Source: Spirochaetia bacterium UBA5368 (GTDB lineage: Bacteria; Spirochaetota; UBA4802; UBA5368). Taken from it: DNA of 9,637 nucleotides. How positions within the stretch are numbered: position 1 is the first letter of the stretch; every line of letters begins with the position of its first letter. Where the stretch lies: assembly GCA_002407865.1 (NCBI GenBank), contig DHPI01000065.1:124051-133687 (forward strand), written 5' to 3'. Positions 1 through 6,457 of this stretch are shown here, in pieces. The position numbers were made by a program, and so were the translations under genes. The notes beneath the pieces are model-generated. The model was not told where the DNA came from. It saw only the letters and a program-made list of their open reading frames with translations, and ran no database searches.

Positions 1-1461
1 TAGCCATGCCGTTATTTCACCGACGGCATCGTCAATGGAAGCGCATGCACCGTCGAACAGACCGGCTATCTGCTGTTTATCCGCATCTGAAATTACACTG
101 CTCTTCGTGGGATCGTTTATCTTCAAATACTTATACTCGCCGCGATATTCCTTCTTAACGTATTGTTTATACCAGGGATACGGCGAGGCATACGGGAAAT
201 GCGTCGTAGAGCAAAAAACGGTAAGAAAGAACTTTTTTGTACCGGAAAGGCGCTCCAGTTCGCGGATAACATCGTTTTTTAGAAATTCAGGATCGGAATT
301 GTGCGCAAAGGCGCGCAGCTCGGGAAAGGCAAACCTGCCCGCCCTGTTTTGCAGAAACGGAAGGAGCATACACTGAATTTCGAGGCTGCGCTGTTGAATT
401 AGCGTCGCAAAGCTAAACCCGGGGGCGTTGACCCGCTGAAAACAGTTCATACGCGAAAATATATCGCCGGCGTAATCGGCCACCACGGAGGTCGTGTAGC
501 CGTTTTTCGCCAGCAGCGACGGGAGGCCCGCATCGGCGCGCGCAATTTCATCCCGCCGCGGAAACATATGGCGCACACCGTGCTGCGCGGGATATTTTCC
601 GGAAAACAGACAATACCACGAGGGGAAGGTTCGCGGAAGCTGCACATGAAAATCGTGAAAGCTGAAGCCATCGCCGGCAAGTGCGTCAATATTCGGGGTA
701 AGTCCGCTTCTTCCGCCGAAGGCCGACACCCTGTCATAGCGAAACGAATCCGACGCGATGATGATGAGGTTCGGCCCCTCGTTACGCGTTTCATGAAAAA
801 AATAGATTCCGAATGCCATGATGCAGACAATCAAAATCCCCGTTCTCGCGTATGCGGGAGCGGCAGTAAAGAATTTTCGTACCGCTTCCGACGCCAGCAG
901 AAACGCCTTCACTCCGATTGGGATTGCCACGACACACATGGCCGCCCGAAACACGCGCAGCACGGATATTGGGATACCATCGGTAAGGGCAATCTGAATA
1001 TATCTGGCGATACCGCCGCGCGCATAGAGGTATTCGTTATAAAGCGCGGGATGCAGCGCCGCGTCGTACAGAAAAAAAGCGAGCGTCACGGCGAGGCCAT
1101 AGAACGACGAGCCCCGGAGAATGCCCCGCACGGAAAACACCCTGTTTCTCAAATCGGCATAGAGATACATGCAGTACCCCATCGCGACGCCGGCAGCACC
1201 CCCGATCAGAATATAGCAAAGAATGATTTTCAGCTGTGACGAGATTATCAGCCATTTGAAGCTGGAAAAAACCATATCCTCGAGTTCTCTGGACTGAACG
1301 CCCATTACGGAGAATGATGTAGTATACAGCAGGCAGAACACATATCCGGCAAAAAAAACACCCGCGCCCGAGGAGAACGACAGCGCCAGTATGCGCCGTG
1401 GCGAATCCACCTTCCGCGACAACCAGTCCACTGCTCGATTATAAAATCGGAAATAAATCAT
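1..1461 (-). CDS. Membrane-anchored sulfatase/alkaline phosphatase superfamily protein, LtaS/EptA-like architecture (3' end cut by window edge)
   Basis: Translating the minus strand from ATG at 1461 gives 487 uninterrupted residues running off the left edge, so the C-terminus and stop are missing. An in-frame TGA lies nine codons upstream, and ATG 1461 is the first good start after it. About five hydrophobic segments (roughly 24-48, 70-101, 119-136, 165-190, 207-222) precede the catalytic domain, which opens with NLIIIASDSFRYDRV (231-245). D238 is the likely first metal ligand of the D-S-x-R-x-D motif. The nucleophile region reads RTFPSWYCLFSGKYPAQHGV (277-296), so T278 sits where sulfatases carry the formylglycine Cys/Ser of C-x-P-S-R. 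Later landmarks are TTHFPYASP (419-427) and GACASIDDAVGEI (471-483). Five helices plus an outward-facing domain with a Thr nucleophile resemble lipoteichoic acid synthases and phosphoethanolamine transferases. Transfer of a phospho-headgroup to an envelope polymer or lipid is therefore more likely than sulfate hydrolysis, but the substrate is unknown. The superfamily is confident; the activity is inferred. Confidence 0.88.
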   Translation of the reverse strand, partial: MIYFRFYNRAVDWLSRKVDSPRRILALSFSSGAGVFFAGYVFCLLYTTSFSVMGVQSRELEDMVFSSFKWLIISSQLKIILCYILIGGAAGVAMGYCMYLYADLRNRVFSVRGILRGSSFYGLAVTLAFFLYDAALHPALYNEYLYARGGIARYIQIALTDGIPISVLRVFRAAMCVVAIPIGVKAFLLASEAVRKFFTAAPAYARTGILIVCIMAFGIYFFHETRNEGPNLIIIASDSFRYDRVSAFGGRSGLTPNIDALAGDGFSFHDFHVQLPRTFPSWYCLFSGKYPAQHGVRHMFPRRDEIARADAGLPSLLAKNGYTTSVVADYAGDIFSRMNCFQRVNAPGFSFATLIQQRSLEIQCMLLPFLQNRAGRFAFPELRAFAHNSDPEFLKNDVIRELERLSGTKKFFLTVFCSTTHFPYASPYPWYKQYVKKEYRGEYKYLKINDPTKSSVISDADKQQIAGLFDGACASIDDAVGEITAWL

Positions 1462-1530
1462 CGTAGAGAATCCGTATATAGTGTATCAGCGACGGAATAC
1501 TCGCTTCCGCGCCAATAATAACACCCATCA

Positions 1531-1558
1531 CATATATAACCGCCCATGCGCCTGTCAA
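1531..1558 (-). promoter_or_regulatory. Candidate sigma70-type promoter for the AlkP-type membrane enzyme
   Basis: On the minus strand, TTGACA (1558-1553, 6/6 to consensus) is followed after 16 bases by TATATG (1536-1531, 4/6). Transcription would start near 1524, giving a leader of about 60 bases before ATG 1461. The -35 is exact and the -10 is imperfect. It was found by eye only. Confidence 0.45.
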
Positions 1559-1580
1559 AACTTTTTAGCGCAAGCATTTT

Positions 1581-1601
1581 CACCGGCAATTTACACCGGC
1601 A
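1581..1601. repeat. Short direct repeat CACCGGCA x2, 13-bp spacing
   Basis: CACCGGCA occurs at 1581-1588 and again at 1594-1601. It lies about 25 bp upstream of the minus-strand -35, within the divergent intergenic region. It could be a binding site for a regulator, or chance. Confidence 0.35.
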
Positions 1602-1775
1602 GAGACAAACGCATTGACGCATAGGAGAAACCCTCTCACGGGGCGCGTTCAATAGAATCAATCGGTAAATTCATTCGTTTCGGGCGCTCATTACATCAAA
1701 AAAATGTGGACATATACCGATCCCGCCATTAGCATACTTCGGTGCAAATATGATAGCACTTTTTTATGCAGCAGT

Positions 1776-1781
1776 GAGAGG
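1776..1781 (+). promoter_or_regulatory. Ribosome binding site that favours GTG 1791 as the phosphatase start
   Basis: GAGAGG lies nine bases before GTG 1791. The upstream in-frame ATG at 1704 is preceded by a run of A and has no Shine-Dalgarno-like sequence. The 29 residues between the two starts show no domain-like character, so GTG 1791 is preferred. Confidence 0.45.
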
Positions 1782-1790
1782 CTAACCCGC

Positions 1791-3578
1791 GTGCGCCGCG
1801 GGCCACAGGGGAGAACTTCAATCGAAAGAAAAACCATACAACTGTCGCGAATCAGTTATATAAACCGGCAAATCAACTCGTCGATGCCATTGCCGGAATT
1901 GCTGACCGCCATTCTCGCAAGCGCACGCGAGTTGGTGCGCTCGATGGGCGCGTCGCTTTTGCTGGCAGAACCCGGCACCGGTGACCTCACCTTTGCGATC
2001 GTTCTTGGTGACAAAAAAGAAGTAATCAAGGGGAGAACCGTCCCCAGAGGCCGCGGCATCGCCGGCATTGTGGCCGATACGAAAAAACCGTTGATCGTAA
2101 ACGACGCCCAGAACAATCCCGCATTCTTCAAGGGCATCGACAACGAATCGAACTTCGTGACCGAAAACATTTTGTGCGTCCCGATGGTAGTGCGCGACAG
2201 GCTTGTCGGCGTTCTCGAGGCGGTCAACACCATCGGCAGAGCCGGTTTCGATACATGCGACAGGGAGCTTCTTTCATATCTCGCCGACCAGGCCGCAACC
2301 GCCATCAGCAGCAGAGAGCTTTTTGACGAGCTTACAAGCAGAATCGAAGAGCTGACGGCGCTGTATGAAATATCGCAGGCAATCACATTCGCGAAATCAG
2401 ACAGCGATATTCTGAACTCTATTATGCGCTCAATTGCGCAATCCCTCAATGTGGACAGGGCATCCCTTATTCTGCACGATCTCGCGCGCAACAGGCTCGT
2501 GCTTCGGGGGGGATTCGGACTGCCCGACAGCCTGCACGCCGGCATGGAAGTCCCCTTGGGCGCAACCGTTGCGGGCCGCGTATTCGCGACCGGCATTCCC
2601 CTGCTTGTAAACGACAGGCGGCGAGACCTTCCGGACATACCAGCAGATCCGGAAAGGCGTTACCGTACGGAATCCTTCATCTCGGTTCCCGTGCACGATA
2701 AAAACGCGATTGCCGGCGTACTGAGCATCGCCGACAGGAAGGACAGCGGCATTTTTGACGCCTTTAATCTCAGCGTGGTATCGACGGTGGCAAATCACCT
2801 TTCCGAGGTATACCAGAACATCGAGTACCAAAAACAGGCTGATGCGCAAAAAAAGCTGGCCCAGGAAATCGAGATCGCCGCCGAAATTCAGAGAAAAATC
2901 CTGCCGGTTCTGCCCGATGAGTTTTTAACGCACCGTCTGGCGGCGCTTAACCGCCCGGCAAAGGAGGTTGGCGGGGATTTCTACGACTTTTTTAAATTTG
3001 ACGAAAACAAATACGCGGTTCTTGTCGGCGACGTTTCGGGGAAGGGTATTCCGGCGGCGCTTTTCACCGGGGCGGCGAGGAATATAATACGCGCAGAAAT
3101 GCGGATACACAGCCAGCCGGCCACGCTGCTGCGCCACGCGAACAGATATATTTTCGAAGATTCGGAATCGGGCATGTTTGTCACGCTCTTTTATATGCTC
3201 ATCGACGCCCGCAGCCACACCATCACATACGGAAGCGCCGGCCACAATGACCAGCTGTTCATACAAAATAATCCCCGCAAGGCCATAATGCTGAACTCGC
3301 AGGGCCGGCCGCTTGGCATCGAAGAGGAATCGAGTTTCGAGGAACGTATGCTTGTCTACGAGCCGGGAGACATGATACTTCTCTTTACCGACGGTGTTCT
3401 TGAACACCTGGGCAATGGCGATATCGATGCGGGTGAAACGCGGCTTATTGAGCTGTCATTTGAATACCTGAAGCGCAATCCCGCCGAATATATCCGCTAC
3501 TTTCACGACATGCTCTCCAATAATGCTGTTGACAACGACTTTATAGACGATTTCACTGTTCTTTCAGTAAAATTCTGA
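1791..3578 (+). CDS. GAF-GAF-PPM (SpoIIE/RsbU-type) serine/threonine phosphatase
   Basis: A 595-residue protein is predicted from GTG 1791, or 624 residues if ATG 1704 is used. In 595 numbering, GAF 1 spans about 30-175, with an RGRGIAGIVADTKKPLIVND stretch typical of GAF folds. GAF 2 spans about 190-345 and carries a matching GATVAGRVFATGIPLLVND segment. A helical, probably coiled-coil linker (about 345-372, with AEIQRKILP) leads into a C-terminal PPM phosphatase domain. The metal-binding acids of the family are present: GGDFYD (D396), VGDVSGKGIP (D414), FTDGV (D534) and DDFTVL (D587), so it should be active with Mn/Mg. Relatives such as RsbU and RsbP dephosphorylate a STAS-domain anti-anti-sigma factor in response to a signal bound by the N-terminal sensor. 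The two GAF domains here would sense a small ligand. There are no membrane segments, so it is cytoplasmic. No STAS protein, anti-sigma kinase or sigma factor lies in the window, so its target is unlinked. The downstream membrane-protein gene follows after 69 bases with no clear terminator and may be co-transcribed. Confidence 0.9.
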   Translation: MRRGPQGRTSIERKTIQLSRISYINRQINSSMPLPELLTAILASARELVRSMGASLLLAEPGTGDLTFAIVLGDKKEVIKGRTVPRGRGIAGIVADTKKPLIVNDAQNNPAFFKGIDNESNFVTENILCVPMVVRDRLVGVLEAVNTIGRAGFDTCDRELLSYLADQAATAISSRELFDELTSRIEELTALYEISQAITFAKSDSDILNSIMRSIAQSLNVDRASLILHDLARNRLVLRGGFGLPDSLHAGMEVPLGATVAGRVFATGIPLLVNDRRRDLPDIPADPERRYRTESFISVPVHDKNAIAGVLSIADRKDSGIFDAFNLSVVSTVANHLSEVYQNIEYQKQADAQKKLAQEIEIAAEIQRKILPVLPDEFLTHRLAALNRPAKEVGGDFYDFFKFDENKYAVLVGDVSGKGIPAALFTGAARNIIRAEMRIHSQPATLLRHANRYIFEDSESGMFVTLFYMLIDARSHTITYGSAGHNDQLFIQNNPRKAIMLNSQGRPLGIEEESSFEERMLVYEPGDMILLFTDGVLEHLGNGDIDAGETRLIELSFEYLKRNPAEYIRYFHDMLSNNAVDNDFIDDFTVLSVKF

Positions 3579-3647
3579 TGCCGCACGGTGCATGAAAGCC
3601 GTCGGATTCGCATTTCAGAATGATTTTGTGTAAGGGCGTGATAGCGG

Positions 3648-4658
3648 GTGAAACGGTATAGGACTGTTTTTATCATTGCAGGGCTGTTGATCCTCCTCGT
3701 GATGTTTTGCAGTTTCGGTGTGGAAAAAACCATCAGCGACATGATCGCGCTGGGATGGAACTTCTGGATCGTCGTCGGGATTTTCCTGTTCAACAATATC
3801 TTCATGGCGTATGGGTGGAAGGTGCTTATCAATCAGGACCTGCCGCCGTCATACTTTACGCGGCTCGTGCTCGCCCGTATCGCGGGTGATTCCACATCGT
3901 CGGTAAACGCAGTCGCGTCAATCGCGGGCGAAGCCCTGAAGGCGATGTACATTAAAGACCGTGTCCCGTTTAAGGTCGGGCTCGCGTCTGTCGTAATGGA
4001 CAGGACCGTACATATGATCGCCAACATCCTCATGGTACTGACCGGTATATTTATCAGCTTTTTCGTACTGAACATTCCACTGGTCATTACGGCAATCACG
4101 TTCACGGTGTTCGCCGCTGCGCTGGCGCTGATGATCGCCGTGCTAAAAAAACAGAAGGAAGGCTTTGTGGATTACCTGCTTCACCTTCTGCCCGAACAAT
4201 GGCTCGGTAAATTCATGAACGAAAAGCGCTGGCACGGCGTCAGCGTGCTCGACGACGAGATAGGATACATATTCAGCTCGCGCCGGAACATGAGAAATTT
4301 TTATATATCGCTGGGCATTCATTTTCTTTCGGGCCTGCTAATTTCCAGTCTCGAAATCTACCTGATTATAGTGTTTTCAGGCAATACAATAACATTTATG
4401 CACTCCATGTTTCTCTACGTCTTCAGCATGTTTCTCACCGGGGTCGTGTTCTTTATGCCGGCGAACCTGGGGACAAGCGAGGGTTCCCTCTCGATCGCGC
4501 TCAAGTTTCTCGGCTATGATCCCGCAATGGGACTGACGGTGGGTTTGATCCGGCGCCTTCGCAGCTTTGTCTGGTCGGGTATCGGCATCGTGATCCTCTT
4601 ATATGCCGGCCTGATCAAGAAGGACGCCGGCATTGAAACAGAAAAGCCCGGCCGGTAA
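3648..4658 (+). CDS. Lysylphosphatidylglycerol synthase TM region / flippase-like integral membrane protein (UPF0104 type)
   Basis: A 336-residue polytopic membrane protein starts at GTG 3648, with TAAGGG at 3631-3636 as a distant ribosome binding site. Hydrophobic segments fall at about 7-24, 37-57, 117-140, 143-165, 217-243, 247-271 and 308-323, with a further one possible near 275-295. Family landmarks include AGEALKAMYIKD (93-104), VVMDRTVHM (115-123) and PANLGTSEGSL (271-281), the last matching the conserved P-G-x-x-G-x-x-E-G region of this family. It then runs through IRRLRSFVW (301-309). This corresponds to the flippase half of MprF alone, without the aminoacyl-transferase domain, so it should not lysylate lipids itself. 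Stand-alone members are thought to move lipid-linked substrates across the membrane, but most are uncharacterised. It sits 69 bp behind the PPM phosphatase and converges with sixA, with a single base between the two stop codons. Confidence 0.82.
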   Translation: MKRYRTVFIIAGLLILLVMFCSFGVEKTISDMIALGWNFWIVVGIFLFNNIFMAYGWKVLINQDLPPSYFTRLVLARIAGDSTSSVNAVASIAGEALKAMYIKDRVPFKVGLASVVMDRTVHMIANILMVLTGIFISFFVLNIPLVITAITFTVFAAALALMIAVLKKQKEGFVDYLLHLLPEQWLGKFMNEKRWHGVSVLDDEIGYIFSSRRNMRNFYISLGIHFLSGLLISSLEIYLIIVFSGNTITFMHSMFLYVFSMFLTGVVFFMPANLGTSEGSLSIALKFLGYDPAMGLTVGLIRRLRSFVWSGIGIVILLYAGLIKKDAGIETEKPGR

Positions 4659-4659
4659 G

Positions 4660-5118
4660 TCACTTCAAATATTCGTTTTTAATAAAGCAATCGATTGTAT
4701 ACCCGTCTTCGGTGCGTCTCAATGCGAGGAGGCTCGCCTGCGCAATCTCGACAAGCGGATCCTTCTCCCTGACGATAAGCAGTGATGACGCAAGCCTCCC
4801 CAGAAACGGCATATGCCCGACAATCATGAGCGTTTTCTCGTATGCGGCGATCTCAGACTTTGCCGGCTCGATTCTGTCGTTCGGGTTAAGAAAAGACCGT
4901 TCCTCCAATCGAATCCCCCCAAGCGCCAGTGAAAGCGCCTCCGCGGTCTGTTTCGCTCTCAGCTTACCGCTGTGAAGTATGATACCGGGGTATACCGGCA
5001 ATTTTTTAAGAAACCCGGAAAGTTTCGCAACCTGCGTTTCACCCTTTTCCGACAACGGCCTTTCCGGATCGACAATGTCGGGAAGCGCATCCCCGTGCTG
5101 TACAAGATAGACAATCAC
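4660..5118 (-). CDS. sixA: SixA-like phosphohistidine phosphatase (histidine phosphatase superfamily)
   Basis: A 152-residue cytoplasmic protein starts at GTG 5118. AAGGAGG (5132-5126) lies seven bases upstream, whereas the next in-frame GTG upstream (5148) would turn that ribosome binding site into coding sequence. It opens with MIVYLVQHGDALP, and H8 is the catalytic histidine of the RHG motif. DPERPLSEKG (17-26), HSGKLRAKQTAEAL (49-62, with R54 in the phosphate pocket) and MIVGHMPFLGRLASSLL (98-114, with H102 as the second catalytic histidine) complete the SixA-type set. Length and order match the short SixA subfamily. The motif is QHG rather than RHG, a substitution I recall in some SixA-like proteins. 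SixA removes phosphate from phosphohistidine, known in enterobacteria for ArcB and the nitrogen PTS protein NPr. No Hpt domain or PTS gene lies nearby. A histidine kinase is encoded about 1.3 kb away, but a link is only a hypothesis. Its 3' end abuts the convergent membrane gene. Confidence 0.88.
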   Translation of the reverse strand: MIVYLVQHGDALPDIVDPERPLSEKGETQVAKLSGFLKKLPVYPGIILHSGKLRAKQTAEALSLALGGIRLEERSFLNPNDRIEPAKSEIAAYEKTLMIVGHMPFLGRLASSLLIVREKDPLVEIAQASLLALRRTEDGYTIDCFIKNEYLK

Positions 5119-5125
5119 ACCTCCG

Positions 5126-5132
5126 CCTCCTT
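5126..5132 (-). promoter_or_regulatory. Strong Shine-Dalgarno that fixes the sixA start
   Basis: The minus strand reads AAGGAGG (5132-5126), then seven bases, then GTG 5118. This is a near-perfect anti-16S match at ideal spacing. It excludes the longer 162-residue form starting at 5148. Confidence 0.75.
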
Positions 5133-5147
5133 CACAAACTCGCGGCA

Positions 5148-5163
5148 CGTATCCGCAGATACG
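5148..5163. repeat. Perfect 6-bp inverted repeat upstream of sixA
   Basis: CGTATC (5148-5153) and GATACG (5158-5163) form a perfect inverted repeat around CGCA. In the sixA leader this would be a small hairpin about 30 bases before the start codon. In DNA it could be an operator half-site pair. It is short enough to be chance. Confidence 0.35.
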
Positions 5164-5217
5164 ATACCCGTAACGGAACTATCCGTCGTCAGCGCACCGC
5201 ATACGCCAGGTGAAATT

Positions 5218-5246
5218 AAAATACGTCAATCCAATGGCGGCGGCAA
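5218..5246 (-). promoter_or_regulatory. Weak candidate promoter for sixA
   Basis: On the minus strand, TTGCCG (5246-5241, 4/6) and TATTTT (5223-5218, 4/6) are separated by 17 bases. The transcript would have a leader of about 95 bases. The match is modest, and it is listed as the best pair seen in the 276-base divergent gap between sixA and the patatin gene. Confidence 0.25.
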
Positions 5247-5320
5247 CTAATTCGCCCGTTTGATCCAGGTGATCCGGTTCCCGCTTCGCAAATTATTGGA
5301 TATTGCACAGTACCGCGATT

Positions 5321-5350
5321 TTGCAGTTGATTAAAATATATGGATATGCT
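5321..5350 (+). promoter_or_regulatory. Weak candidate promoter for the patatin-like gene
   Basis: TTGCAG (5321-5326) and TATGCT (5345-5350) are 18 bases apart in an AT-rich stretch. This gives a leader of about 38 bases before ATG 5395. TTGATT at 5327-5332 is an alternative -35 without an equally good partner. Confidence 0.25.
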
Positions 5351-5394
5351 ATCGAAATACAGTTCATAGTATTGTGTGCAGAATGAGGCATGGC

Positions 5395-6306
5395 ATGAAA
5401 ATTAGGGAGCTGTACAGCCGCGTTACGGGAAAACCGTATTATGCAAGGCGGAAAAAGGTGCTGGTACTCGAAGGCGGGGGCATGCGCGGTGTTTTTCTTA
5501 CCGGCATATTGCAGCACTTCACCGATATGAATTATTTTCCATGGGAAATGATTATCGGATCGTCAGCCGGCGCGCTGACGGGGACAGCCTACGCCTCGCG
5601 GCAGATTCACATCGCCCGCGACGCGTTCTTCACAGAGCTGTTATCGGGCAAATTCATAAAGCTGACGAACATTCTCCGCCCTGAGAGACACATCCTGAAC
5701 CTCGACTGGATGGTTGACTCCATTGTGCAGGGCGAGGAAACGCTAAACCTTCGCAGGCTGAAAAAATCATGCCCGGTCTACATCACCGCAACCGATTGCC
5801 GGCCGAACAATCCACCCTGCACAATCTATCTGAGTTCCCTGCGCGACGATGTGCCCGTCGCATTGAAGGCAACCGCCGCAATCCCGTTCCTGTACCGCGG
5901 ATTCGTAAAATACAGGGACTACAACCTCCTTGACGGCGCACTGCTGGACCCGATCCCGTACCGGAAGGCCCTCGCAATGGGCTATAAAGAGGAGGATATC
6001 CTGGTCGTGCTCACCCGCCAGAGGGGATACCGAAAAAAAGAGGAATCGTTCTGGATCAAGACCCTGCTCGAATCATACTACAAGGATTCGCAGTACCGGT
6101 TTCTGGTGGACATGCTCGATAAACGCTACATGCTGTATAATCGCATTCTCGATGAGCTTGAAAACGACCTCACCGGCATCGATGTTATTTATCCGCCAGA
6201 TAATTTCGCCGTCGACCGCCTCACGCGGGACGAAAAAAAGATTCTGCATGGTTTCGAGCTCGGCGTTTCGGCCGCAAAGGCGTTTTTGCGTTCGATCAGC
6301 GGTTGA
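5395..6306 (+). CDS. Patatin-like phospholipase, YjjU/COG4667-type
   Basis: A 303-residue protein starts at ATG 5395, chosen because TGAGG (5384-5388) lies six bases upstream. Starts at 5374 and 5383 would add up to seven residues. The patatin catalytic set is complete. LVLEGGGMRG (23-32) is the oxyanion-hole glycine loop, IIGSSAGAL (53-61) gives G-x-S-x-G with S57 as nucleophile, and LLDGALLDPIP (178-188) gives the D-G-A dyad aspartate D180. The ILNLDWMVDSI segment (100-110) and the arrangement after the DGA motif resemble E. coli YjjU rather than the RssA or ExoU branches. Such enzymes are expected to hydrolyse acyl esters of phospholipids, but YjjU-type substrates are poorly defined. There is no signal peptide or membrane helix, and the basic N-terminus (R-x-x-G-K-x-x-Y-x-R-R-K-K) could favour membrane contact. 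The gene is probably its own transcription unit between the sixA and kinase promoters. Confidence 0.9.
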   Translation: MKIRELYSRVTGKPYYARRKKVLVLEGGGMRGVFLTGILQHFTDMNYFPWEMIIGSSAGALTGTAYASRQIHIARDAFFTELLSGKFIKLTNILRPERHILNLDWMVDSIVQGEETLNLRRLKKSCPVYITATDCRPNNPPCTIYLSSLRDDVPVALKATAAIPFLYRGFVKYRDYNLLDGALLDPIPYRKALAMGYKEEDILVVLTRQRGYRKKEESFWIKTLLESYYKDSQYRFLVDMLDKRYMLYNRILDELENDLTGIDVIYPPDNFAVDRLTRDEKKILHGFELGVSAAKAFLRSISG

Positions 6307-6322
6307 TTCGGCCTGAGCCGGA
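6307..6322 (+). other. Small hairpin after the patatin-like gene, not a convincing terminator
   Basis: TTCGGC and GCCGGA pair around a CTGA loop (six pairs including one G-T), starting immediately after the stop codon. No T-run follows, so this is not a standard Rho-independent terminator. Confidence 0.25.
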
Positions 6323-6346
6323 ATAGATTATCACATATTCGTATTT

Positions 6347-6390
6347 GCGTAATATTATTATATAATTAATTTTTTATTGATAATATTCGC
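6347..6390. repeat. AT-rich inverted repeat overlapping the -35 of the kinase promoter
   Basis: AATATTAT (6351-6358) and ATAATATT (6380-6387) are perfect inverted copies separated by 21 bases. With one unpaired T (6350) the arms extend through GCG (6347-6349) and CGC (6388-6390). The right arm overlaps the proposed -35 TTGATA (6377-6382), a position compatible with a regulator site. AT-richness raises the chance of coincidence. Confidence 0.4.
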
Positions 6391-6406
6391 GTCTTCGTGT
6401 AATACT
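6377..6406 (+). promoter_or_regulatory. Candidate promoter for the kinase/response-regulator operon
   Basis: TTGATA (6377-6382, 5/6) is followed after 18 bases by AATACT (6401-6406, 4/6), or after 17 bases by TAATAC. The stretch upstream is strongly AT-rich (6350-6376). A start of transcription near 6413 would leave a leader of about 45 bases before ATG 6458. It would also rule out the in-frame TTG at 6377 as the translation start. Confidence 0.4.
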
Positions 6407-6457
6407 ATCCCTGCGGCAAATTTAATCACGATTCGTTTCACTGTACGGCATGCACCC

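Larger units (their letters stand above)
1462..1790. other. Divergent intergenic region between the AlkP-type gene and the phosphatase gene
   Basis: About 330 bases separate the two divergent starts. The region holds a minus-strand promoter with a perfect TTGACA (1558-1553), two copies of CACCGGCA 13 bp apart (1581-1588 and 1594-1601), and ACGCAT repeated at 1609-1614 and 1617-1622. On the plus strand I find only a weak -10-like TATGAT at 1749-1754 with no good -35. A 54-codon minus-strand frame (1622-1458) that overlaps the AlkP-type start is treated as a finding, not as a gene. No RNA gene or terminator is evident. Confidence 0.5.

Noticed and set aside
568..1239. 223-codon plus-strand frame opposite the AlkP-type gene
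   Set aside because: It is antisense to a clear membrane/catalytic coding sequence. The residues are rich in R, H and G, typical of a shadow frame, with no recognisable domain.
1704..1790. Longer N-terminus of the phosphatase from ATG 1704
   Set aside because: There is no Shine-Dalgarno upstream and the 29 extra residues show no domain features. GTG 1791 has GAGAGG at nine bases.
1856..2638. 260-codon minus-strand frame inside the phosphatase gene
   Set aside because: It is a serine/alanine/arginine-rich shadow of the GAF-coding sequence, with no domain and no ribosome binding site.
3648..4658. Full MprF lysylphosphatidylglycerol synthase
   Set aside because: Only the membrane flippase-like part is present. 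The soluble aminoacyl-transferase domain is absent and the gene ends normally.
6307..6322. Rho-independent terminator after the patatin-like gene
   Set aside because: The six-pair stem contains a G-T pair and is not followed by a T-run.
6377..6457. TTG 6377 as the kinase start (27 extra residues)
   Set aside because: It is a rare start codon with no ribosome binding site, and it coincides with a plausible -35 element. ATG 6458 is in frame downstream.
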